From an uncultured Eubacteriales bacterium (GTDB taxonomy: Bacteria > Bacillota > Clostridia > Oscillospirales > Acutalibacteraceae): 6,952 nt of DNA. Below the pieces are notes generated by a model. It was not told the origin of the DNA. It saw only the letters and a program-made list of their open reading frames with translations, and searched no databases. The DNA lies in the NCBI GenBank assembly GCA_902462035.1, contig CABQAC010000114.1, positions 1-6,952 on the forward strand, in the 5' to 3' direction. The position numbers and the translations under genes were made by a program. Each line of letters begins with the position of its first letter. Positions within the stretch are counted from its first letter, which is position 1. Positions 1 to 5,621 of the stretch are shown piece by piece.

Positions 1-78
1 TGGGCAAGCCGGCCGCCATGGTCCCCTTTGCGTATAGGACAAACCGGCAGGAACATACCCTGTACCAGAGGTGGTGTC

Positions 79-288
79 ATGAGAAAAAACCAGGTGCAGC
101 GGGTCATCGTCCGCGCCGCGCCAAAACCGGAAAGTTTAGCACTCGCCGAAAAAATAAGCCGGCTTCACGCGGAAATCATCGAACGGGAACTGGAGCAATC
201 CCCCTTGTCCGTCCAAGAAAAGATAACGGTACTCGACCAAATTATCGCCGATTTAAAAGCGCGGGAATCCGATGGTCTGATCCGGTAA
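79..288 (+). CDS. Small protein of unknown function, 69 aa
   Basis: I do not recognise this gene. The chosen start is the ATG at 79, which has AGAGGTGG at 67-74 just upstream; an earlier in-frame ATG at 28 lacks such a site. The product is short and charged. It has a basic N-terminus (MRKNQVQRVIVRAAPKPE), then two stretches likely to be amphipathic helices (about residues 18-36 and 41-63, with SRLHAEIIERELEQ and QEKITVLDQIIADLKARE). There is no signal peptide, membrane segment, cysteine cluster or catalytic motif. A terminator follows 11 bp after the stop, so this is the last gene of its transcript. The reading frame stays open to base 1 of the window, so a longer protein starting upstream cannot be excluded, although the ribosome site favours the short form. 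The N-terminal leader loosely recalls those of Firmicutes serine recombinases, but no recombinase domain is present. That resemblance is weak and from memory. Confidence 0.6.
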   Translation: MRKNQVQRVIVRAAPKPESLALAEKISRLHAEIIERELEQSPLSVQEKITVLDQIIADLKARESDGLIR

Positions 289-298
289 AGACCGTTTT

Positions 299-328
299 AG
301 CCGCTGTTGCGGGATAGCGGCTTTTTTT
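299..328 (+). terminator. Rho-independent terminator after the 69-aa gene
   Basis: A 7-bp stem, AGCCGCT (299-305) with AGCGGCT (316-322), encloses a 10-nt loop and runs into seven T residues (322-328). It lies 11 bp after the stop codon of the small gene and faces plus-strand transcription. It separates that gene from the feoB remnant, which therefore should receive little read-through. Confidence 0.8.
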
Positions 329-356
329 CGGTCTGATCAGCGCGCGGGGCCGGGGC

Positions 357-1121
357 AATGTCTTTTGTTTCCCTTCATATGGCGGCGCATTCCCCACGCT
401 CATTGCAATTATTACCATGTTTTTTGTGGGCGCCGTAGCCGGGCCGTTTCAATCCGTCTTTTCCACCCTCCTGCTGTTGGCGGTTATTGTGCTGGGGGTG
501 ATGACAACCTTTTTCGTTTCCCGCCTGCTGTCGAAAACGATCTTAAAGGGTATCCCATCTTCTTTTACCCTGGAATTACCGCCCTACCGCAAACCGCAAA
601 TCGGCAAGGTCATTGTCCGTTCTGTTTTTGACCGAACCTTGTTTGTTTTAGGCAGGGCCGCCGCAGTGGCTGCGCCCTGCGGACTGCTTATTTGGCTGAT
701 GGCCAACATTACGGTGGGCGACATGACGATCCTCGGCCATTGCTCCTCGTTTTTAGATCCGGTGGCCCGCCTGATGGGACTGGACGGCGTCATCCTGCTG
801 GCGTTTATCTTGGGCTTCCCCGCCAACGAAATCGTGGTTCCTATCATCATTATGGCGTATATGAGCCAAGGAAGCATCCTGGATTTAGACCTGCTCGCGC
901 TGAAGGATTTGCTGGTCACCAACGGCTGGACCTGGCTGACCGCGGTCTGCACCATGCTGTTCTCGCTGATGCACTGGCCTTGTTCCACCACCTGCATGAC
1001 CATCCGCAAGGAAAGCCAAAGTTTGAAATGGACGGCGGTTTCCTTCCTGGTACCTACTTTATTCGGTTTTGTCATCTGCTGTTCCGTAGCAGGTCTCGCC
1101 CGGCTGTTTGGCCTGGCATAG
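357..1121 (+). pseudogene. feoB: 5'-truncated ferrous iron transporter B (FeoB C-terminal gate domain)
   Basis: FeoB is an inner-membrane Fe(II) uptake protein with an N-terminal GTPase domain and two membrane Gate domains. Only the C-terminal part is here. The frame is intact from about 390 to 1121; the first ATG in it is at 417, giving 234 aa. Numbered from that ATG, it shows the FeoB C-terminal core ELPPYRKPQIGKVIVRS (53-69), the second gate with GLDGVILLAFILGFPANEIV (121-140), and LFSLMHWPCSTTCMTIRKE (181-199), with several hydrophobic membrane helices. A full FeoB has roughly 600-700 residues, so the GTPase and first gate are missing. Upstream of 390 the family's F-V-P-C-N-G-R-F-P-T-L stretch is recognisable only in pieces and in shifted frames: SFV at 361-369, P at 371, then FPTLIAIITMFF from 390. 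No ribosome site precedes the ATG at 417, and a terminator lies just upstream. I judge it a non-functional remnant or one side of a disrupted gene. The FeoB identity is secure; pseudogene status is inferred. Confidence 0.75.
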
Positions 1122-1143
1122 CGCCGGAAAATATTGCCCCGCT

Positions 1144-1183
1144 AAAAAAGGACCAGCCACCTGTTTAGGGCTGGTCCTTTTTT
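1144..1183. terminator. Bidirectional terminator between convergent genes
   Basis: This is a perfect 15-bp inverted repeat: AAAAAAGGACCAGCC (1144-1158) and GGCTGGTCCTTTTTT (1169-1183), with a 10-nt loop. The GC core is flanked by an A tract on one side and a T tract on the other, so it gives a U-tailed hairpin on both strands. It sits 22 bp after the feoB stop and 6 bp after the stop of the convergent S41 protease gene, and should end both transcripts. Confidence 0.92.
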
Positions 1184-1189
1184 CGGTTT

Positions 1190-2527
1190 CTAGCAGATCC
1201 AAGTAACCCTGGCGCCGGCTTCATAAGCCGCAACATCGGAAGGAACCGATGTTTCCGAAGAACCATCGCCCTCTGGTACCGTCTCATCCGGCTGGGATAC
1301 AACCGGATCCTCCACTGTGCCGCCCCCCGTGCCGCCGGTCAGCAAAACGCGGGCGGCTTTTAACTGGGCGTCCTCGTCGTCTGTCAAAAAGTAAAACTGT
1401 TCCTTTTGCTCCTCTGTCAGCGCCACCTGGCGGTCGGGCTTTAAGCCAACGCCGTCAAAATTGTTGCTTAGCGGCGGATAAAACTTGGCAATGGTCAGGC
1501 TGATGGCGGACCCGTCGGTCAAAGCAAAGGTCTGCTGCATGGTTCCCTTCCCATAGGTGTTTTCCCCAACCAGCGTCCCTTTTTTATAATCGCGGACCGC
1601 ACAGGCCAGCAATTCCGCAGCGCTGGCGGAATTTCCATTGACCAGCACCGCGATCGGCAGGTCCAGCTGGGCGGCGTCGGAGGTATACAAAACCGTTTTG
1701 GCGCCGCTCTTATCCATGGAGGAGACGATATTCCCCGCCGGCAGAATCACATCTAAAATCGCGGCCACGCTGGAAAGCGAACCGCCCGGATTATTCCGCA
1801 CATCCAAAATCAGCCCCGTAATCCCCTGCTGCTGGAGCTGGGTAACGGCCGACTTGAATTGATCCGGCGTATTGTCGTTAAATTCGGTGATGCTCACATA
1901 CCCCAGCCCTTCGCTGGTCATGCGGCCTTCGGCTGAAATAATCTCATAGGCGCCGCGGGTTACTTCGATGGCAATCTCCTGTTTTTCCGTGGTACCGCGG
2001 TGTACCTTCAGGGTAACTTTCTGCCCGCTGTCCCCCTTCATGGCCTCCCACAGCTTTTCCGTGCCATCCTTTTCCGCCGTGACGTCATCCGCCGCCACAA
2101 TCACATCGCCCTTTTGAATTCCCGCCAAGTCCGCGGGCGAATTGGCAAACACGCGGACCACCGTCAGCTCCCCGGCGCGCAGCGCCGCCTCTAACCCGAC
2201 GCCTACGGTCTGGCCTTCCAGCTCACTTTGCATGGTACGGTATTCCTCAACCGTCATATAGCGGCTGTGGGCGTCCCCAGTTCCCTGCATATACCCGTCC
2301 GCTATAGAATCGTTGAGCAGTTGTTCGTCGATGGCGCCAAAATAATTCTGCCGGACCTTCTGGTCTACCTCCTGCAGCTTGGCGTACATCTTCTGTCTTT
2401 CGTTAATGCTGTGCACCCGCTCGTTAAACCGGGCCATGGCAAACTGATACGTAAGCGAAATCGTCACGGCTGCCGTTATTGCCATTAGGGCTATGGTTAC
2501 GCCCCACGACATTCTCTTTTTTGTCAT
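1190..2527 (-). CDS. S41 family C-terminal processing protease with PDZ domain (CtpA/CtpB type)
   Basis: This is a 445-aa serine protease expected to act on the outer face of the membrane, cutting substrates near their C-termini. Residues about 9-29 form a single uncleaved-looking membrane anchor after a basic MTKKRMSW start. A PDZ domain follows (about 105-190, with SPADLAGIQKGDVIVAADD) and then the S41 fold (about 200-370). The Ser-Lys-Gln triad is complete: S302 in NSASAAE, K327 in TYGKG and Q331. The spacings of 25 and 4 residues match those I recall for B. subtilis CtpB (S309, K334, Q338). LDVRNNPGG (241-249) is the usual core strand motif. A Gly/Thr/Pro/Ser-rich tail (about 397-431) follows the catalytic domain and resembles a flexible linker. 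The start is set by GGAGT at 2534-2538, 6 bp before the ATG. It is the last gene of the minus-strand cluster, 127 bp after the M23 gene with no terminator seen between them. In B. subtilis ctpB likewise follows ftsE-ftsX and acts in sporulation signalling. The substrate here is unknown. Confidence 0.93.
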   Translation of the reverse strand: MTKKRMSWGVTIALMAITAAVTISLTYQFAMARFNERVHSINERQKMYAKLQEVDQKVRQNYFGAIDEQLLNDSIADGYMQGTGDAHSRYMTVEEYRTMQSELEGQTVGVGLEAALRAGELTVVRVFANSPADLAGIQKGDVIVAADDVTAEKDGTEKLWEAMKGDSGQKVTLKVHRGTTEKQEIAIEVTRGAYEIISAEGRMTSEGLGYVSITEFNDNTPDQFKSAVTQLQQQGITGLILDVRNNPGGSLSSVAAILDVILPAGNIVSSMDKSGAKTVLYTSDAAQLDLPIAVLVNGNSASAAELLACAVRDYKKGTLVGENTYGKGTMQQTFALTDGSAISLTIAKFYPPLSNNFDGVGLKPDRQVALTEEQKEQFYFLTDDEDAQLKAARVLLTGGTGGGTVEDPVVSQPDETVPEGDGSSETSVPSDVAAYEAGARVTWIC

Positions 2528-2654
2528 TCAGTCACTCCATTTCTTCCCGCGCTTCCCCGATCTTCCGCGAAAGCCCGGCTGGCGGATCCGCCTGGTACGT
2601 GTTCCTAGTTTTCCCAATGCCCCTGCGGGTATCCGCTGAGAGAAAAAGGAGCCG

Positions 2655-3851
2655 TTACTGCAAGGTAAAGTATTGCATCGGGTTAACAGGCGTACCGTTG
2701 ATTAACACGCTGAAATGCAGGTGCGGACCCGTCGCCACGCCGGTCATGCCAACCAGGGCGATAGGTTGTCCCTTGGTAATTTTGTCCCCCGCCTTAACCA
2801 GCACTTGACTGCAATGGCCGTAAAGGGTGGAAATCGTCCCGCCGTGGTCAATGATCAGGTATTTGCCATATACCGCCGTGTTCACGTTGGTGGCGTAGGC
2901 TACCACACCGGAATTGGCCGCTACAGCGGTCTTACCGTAAATATTCGCACCCACAATATCGATACCCGTGTGGTTGCGGCCGGCGCCAAAGCCGTCTCCC
3001 AAATTCTTTTTGCCGGCATAGCCGGGCATCGGCCAAAGGAAGGTACCGCCCACATATTGCTGGCCGTTGCCGGATTGCTGTTGCTGTAGCTGCCATTCCC
3101 GGTACCAATTTTCAATTTCCTTGTCCACCTGGGCATATTTCCGCGCCAGTTCCTGCTGTTGGGCCAGCGTTGTCTGCTCTTGATTGTTCAAATTCTTCAG
3201 CACCCGGTTGCTTTCCGCAATCAGGCGGGAAAGCTCCGCTTTTTGCGCATCAAAATCTTTTTTAGCTTCCGCGACCTGTTCCCGGTCCGCCTGGATGCTG
3301 GTCTTTTCCCCTTCGATGCTGGACCGGTCGCTTTTCAGTGTCTCGATCAATTCAGAGTCATGCTTGGCAATACCGCGGACCAGTTCCAGCCGGTCCATGT
3401 ATTCGGCAAAGCTTTTGGCGCTGAACAGCATCTCCAGGTCGGAATTCTCGCCCATCATGTAAATGGCTTTCAGCCGTTTTTTCAGCTGCTCCATATTGGC
3501 GTCGATCTTGTTGCTGGTTTCTTCAATCTGCAGGGATTTCTCCTGAATTTGCGCGTCCAGTCCGCTAATCTGCTGATTCAACAGATCGATTTGCTGCTGA
3601 ACATTCGAAATTTTTTCGTCGAGCGAGTTTTTATATTCCTGCTGCCTGTTTTTTTCATCCTTGGTTTCGGCCAGCTTTTTATCCAATTCTTTCTGCTGGT
3701 TTTTCAGCTGATTGAGTTGATTTTGCAGGTTGTTTAAATCGGATTGGGTAACCTTTGCGCCGACATAGCTTACCTGGGGAATACTGATTGCCAGCGCGCC
3801 GCAGAGCAAAAGGCAGATCCCGAATTTAAGCCATCTTTTTTTACCACCCAT
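2655..3851 (-). CDS. Secreted coiled-coil M23 (LytM) peptidoglycan endopeptidase, EnvC/FtsEX-partner type
   Basis: This 398-aa exported protein is predicted to cut peptide cross-links in peptidoglycan under FtsEX control. A signal peptide covers about residues 1-32 (basic start, hydrophobic GICLLLCGALAISI, then a site near VGA-KV). Two long coiled-coil stretches follow (about 35-128 and 163-256, rich in Q, K, E, L). They are broken by a segment with LEMLFSAKSFAEYMDRLELV (139-158), typical of the N-terminal regulatory part of CwlO/PcsB/EnvC-like hydrolases. A Q/G linker leads to the M23 domain (about 268-398). Zinc ligands are H294 and D298 (NHTGIDI) and H379. H346 (LYGHC) and H377 (GPHLHF) complete the active site. 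EnvC of E. coli has a degenerate LytM domain, but this one looks catalytically competent. The start is fixed by AAGGAGG at 3860-3866. The gene overlaps ftsX by 11 bp, so translation is probably coupled. Pairing with FtsX is inferred from gene order and architecture. Confidence 0.92.
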   Translation of the reverse strand: MGGKKRWLKFGICLLLCGALAISIPQVSYVGAKVTQSDLNNLQNQLNQLKNQQKELDKKLAETKDEKNRQQEYKNSLDEKISNVQQQIDLLNQQISGLDAQIQEKSLQIEETSNKIDANMEQLKKRLKAIYMMGENSDLEMLFSAKSFAEYMDRLELVRGIAKHDSELIETLKSDRSSIEGEKTSIQADREQVAEAKKDFDAQKAELSRLIAESNRVLKNLNNQEQTTLAQQQELARKYAQVDKEIENWYREWQLQQQQSGNGQQYVGGTFLWPMPGYAGKKNLGDGFGAGRNHTGIDIVGANIYGKTAVAANSGVVAYATNVNTAVYGKYLIIDHGGTISTLYGHCSQVLVKAGDKITKGQPIALVGMTGVATGPHLHFSVLINGTPVNPMQYFTLQ

Positions 3852-4749
3852 CGTTATCTCCTCCTTCGTTCTTCAGGTACCTTCCAATGGATACGACGCC
3901 GCCCACCGCGCCGAACACAACGCCCGCGGACACAAAGCTGAGCGCGATTAAAAACGCGTAATTGGAAAACGGAACGGCTCCCATATTGATAAGGCCGTCC
4001 ACCCCCCAGGAGATATTCTCGTACAGATACTTTAGCAGCAGCGTCGCCAGCGCGCCGGAAATAACGCCAATGAGCACCCCTTCCACAATAAAGGGAACGC
4101 GGATAAACCAATCGGTGGCGCCCACCGAACGCATGATGCTGATCTCCTTGCGGCGGGAAAACATCGTAATGCGAATGGTATTGATGATAATAAAGAACGA
4201 AACGATCACCAACAGAATAATAATCCAAAAGCTGACGGTCCCCACCGAATTTTTTAGGGAAAGAATCTTTTGCGGAACCTCGCTTTCCCCGCGGACCCGG
4301 TCCACACCTTCCACGCCTGCCAGCTGTTCTTTGGTACGCTCCATTTGGTCCAAATCCTCCAGCGTGACACGATAGGCGTTCGGAAGGGGATTTTCCTCGA
4401 TCAGCCCCTCCAATAGGAATCCGTCGTCCCCCAAGTTGCTCATCATTTCGTTAAGCGCCTCGTCCTTTGGGACCATGACGCTGCCGGATACGTTGGGCAG
4501 CGCCTTGATGGCGTCGCCGATTTTGACCGCTTCCAGGGTGCCGACTTCCTCTTTTAAGTACACAACGATCAAGTTGCCTTCCTCCATTTTGTCCATGGAG
4601 GAAGATATATTGAGAGAAAGGAGCACCGCGCCGCCGCTGAGCAGCAAACAGGAAACAAACACGCCGATGGAAGTCAGCGCCATGGCGCGGTTGCTCCAGA
4701 TATTTCGGAATCCCTCTTTTAACAGGTAAAGGATGCTGCTAATCTTCAT
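3841..4749 (-). CDS. ftsX: FtsX, membrane subunit of the FtsEX cell-division ABC complex
   Basis: FtsX is the integral membrane half of FtsEX. It passes the ATPase signal to an extracytoplasmic peptidoglycan hydrolase. The 302-aa product starts MKISSILYLLKEGFRNIWSN, a typical clostridial FtsX beginning. It has four membrane segments (about 24-46, 171-195, 217-240 and 263-287) and the large outer loop between the first two (about 47-170, with ENPLPNAYRV at 119-128) that binds the hydrolase. ISIMRSVGATDWFIRVPFIV (203-222) is the conserved cytoplasmic coupling region before TM3. I chose the ATG at 4747-4749. A longer reading from 4809 adds 20 residues unlike FtsX and has no ribosome site. The site for 4749 is itself weak: AAAGG lies 11 bp away, and an in-frame GTG two codons earlier has better spacing. 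The gap to ftsE is 65 bp. The 3' end overlaps the M23 start by 11 bp. Confidence 0.93.
   Translation of the reverse strand: MKISSILYLLKEGFRNIWSNRAMALTSIGVFVSCLLLSGGAVLLSLNISSSMDKMEEGNLIVVYLKEEVGTLEAVKIGDAIKALPNVSGSVMVPKDEALNEMMSNLGDDGFLLEGLIEENPLPNAYRVTLEDLDQMERTKEQLAGVEGVDRVRGESEVPQKILSLKNSVGTVSFWIIILLVIVSFFIIINTIRITMFSRRKEISIMRSVGATDWFIRVPFIVEGVLIGVISGALATLLLKYLYENISWGVDGLINMGAVPFSNYAFLIALSFVSAGVVFGAVGGVVSIGRYLKNEGGDNDGW
3860..3866 (-). promoter_or_regulatory. Ribosome binding site of the M23 gene, inside the ftsX coding end
   Basis: AAGGAGG lies 8 bp before the ATG at 3849-3851. It is embedded in the codons for the last Gly-Gly-Asp-Asn residues of FtsX, whose stop lies 11 bp inside the M23 gene. 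This near-consensus site fixes the M23 start and points to translational coupling of the membrane component with its hydrolase. Confidence 0.85.
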
Positions 4750-4797
4750 AAACACACTTGCCTTTCCGGCTTTCCGCCCTCCGCGACAAATTTTGCA

Positions 4798-4821
4798 GGC
4801 ATACCGCAAAAGAGCTATGCC
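4798..4821 (-). repeat. Short inverted repeat spanning the ftsE stop codon
   Basis: GGCATA (4798-4803) and TATGCC (4816-4821) form a 6-bp hairpin with a 12-nt loop. The ftsE stop (4815-4817) lies at its edge. There is no T tract, so it is not a terminator. It could modestly affect ftsX translation or message stability. The stem is short enough to be chance. Confidence 0.35.
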
Positions 4822-5489
4822 TGCGCCCGGCCGCTGTCCGCCACGAGCTCGCCATTGCTGATCTCGATGACCCGTCGGTGAAACCGTTTTACCAAGGTGT
4901 GTTCATGGGTGACCATCAGCACGGTGGTGCCGCGCCGGTTGATCTCGTTCAAAAGGTCGACGATTTCAAAGGAGAGCGCCGGATCGATATTCCCGGTAGG
5001 CTCGTCCGCGATGATCATGCTGGGGTTGTTGACCAGCGCGCGCGCCAGGCCAATCCGCTGCTGTTCGCCGCCGGAAAGCTCCATCGGCTTGCACCGCGCC
5101 TTTTCCTGCAGCCCGACTAAACTAAGTATGTACGGTACGCGCTTTCTCACATCCCGGGCGGAAGCGCCTACCACCCGCATGGCAAATGCCACATTGTCGT
5201 ATACGGACATTTTATCGATCAGGCGGAAATCCTGGAATACAATACCCATGGTCCGCCGCAGATACGGCACATCCCGATGGCGCACGCTGGACAGTTTTCT
5301 GCCGTTGACGATAATCTCCCCCGAATTGGGGACTTCCTCGTGCATAATCAGCTTGAGGAAGGTGCTTTTGCCCGCGCCGGACGAACCGACGATGAATACA
5401 AACTCTCCTTTTTTGACGTTCAGGCTGATATCCTTGAGAGCCTCGGTGCCGTTATCGTACGTTTTGGAAACGTTTCGGAACTCAACCAC
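4815..5489 (-). CDS. ftsE: FtsE, ATPase subunit of the FtsEX cell-division ABC complex
   Basis: FtsE is the cytosolic ATPase that pairs with FtsX at the division site or lateral wall to switch on a peptidoglycan hydrolase. The 224-aa length is normal for FtsE. All ABC motifs are intact: Walker A GSSGAGKST (35-43), Q-loop Q86 in VFQDFRLI, signature LSGGEQQR (138-145), Walker B MIIADEP with E163, D-loop region GNID (166-169) and H-loop H195 in THEH. VFQDFRLIDKMSVYDNVAFA (84-103) is characteristic of FtsE rather than other ABC proteins. The start is a GTG (5487-5489) with GGAAGG at 5499-5504, spaced 9 bp; no ATG in this frame suits better. It opens the ftsE-ftsX-M23-S41 cluster. The 132-bp gap upstream holds a strong hairpin and a possible leader ORF, so its expression may be set apart from the regulator gene before it. 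Confidence 0.95.
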   Translation of the reverse strand: MVEFRNVSKTYDNGTEALKDISLNVKKGEFVFIVGSSGAGKSTFLKLIMHEEVPNSGEIIVNGRKLSSVRHRDVPYLRRTMGIVFQDFRLIDKMSVYDNVAFAMRVVGASARDVRKRVPYILSLVGLQEKARCKPMELSGGEQQRIGLARALVNNPSMIIADEPTGNIDPALSFEIVDLLNEINRRGTTVLMVTHEHTLVKRFHRRVIEISNGELVADSGRAQA

Positions 5490-5510
5490 GCACGAATGCC
5501 TTCCTTTCTC

Positions 5511-5585
5511 TCACCGGCTGGCCCGCCGTAACCGGAAGGAGCCGGGAATCATATGGCTCTTCCGCCCATCGGGCGGAAGAGCCAT
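5511..5585 (-). CDS. Possible 24-codon leader ORF upstream of ftsE
   Basis: An ATG at 5583-5585 is preceded by GAGG with a 5-bp spacer. It opens a 24-codon frame that stops at 5511, 21 bp before the ftsE start. The peptide begins MALPPDGRKSH and is basic towards its end (FRLRRASR). Its codons cover the right part of the 15-bp hairpin and a second inverted repeat close to the ftsE ribosome site, so translating it would disrupt both. I know of no family match. It may be a chance ORF; I list it because of its ribosome site and position. Confidence 0.22.
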   Translation of the reverse strand: MALPPDGRKSHMIPGSFRLRRASR

Positions 5586-5587
5586 GT
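5551..5587. repeat. Very strong 15-bp hairpin between the regulator gene and ftsE
   Basis: ATGGCTCTTCCGCCC (5553-5567) and GGGCGGAAGAGCCAT (5571-5585) are perfect inverted repeats with a 3-nt loop. One wobble and one A-T pair extend them to 5551-5587. Neither strand has a T tract after it, so it is not a standard terminator. It could be an atypical terminator for the regulator, an RNA processing or stability element, a protein-binding dyad, or a dispersed palindromic repeat. The hairpin is plain to see; its function is not. Confidence 0.75.
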
Positions 5588-5621
5588 TGTCCTCATCCAA
5601 TTGAAAAAGTTCCCCGGCGGC

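Noticed and set aside
2..37. An 11-codon open stretch ending in TAG at the left edge (GQAGRHGPLCV)
   Set aside because: It could be the tail of an upstream gene, but it is too short to identify and other frames are also open here.
18..317. A 99-codon frame overlapping the small gene
   Set aside because: It runs through the terminator hairpin, is rich in Arg/Lys/Pro in a way typical of a shifted frame, and has no ribosome site. The frame starting at 79 is better supported.
584..1075. A 163-codon open frame on the minus strand
   Set aside because: It is antisense to the FeoB gate domain, whose frame gives unmistakable family motifs.
2581..2592. The 12-bp palindrome GGCGGATCCGCC in the gap before the S41 protease gene
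   Set aside because: There is no T tract and no second copy in the window. A palindrome of this length in GC-rich DNA can arise by chance.
1045..3881. Several GGTACC hexamers scattered through the window
   Set aside because: They fall within different coding frames without regular spacing or shared flanks, so they look like chance or codon bias.
4897..5604. A 235-codon open frame on the plus strand
   Set aside because: It is antisense to ftsE, which has every ABC motif in place. The overlap explains the open frame.
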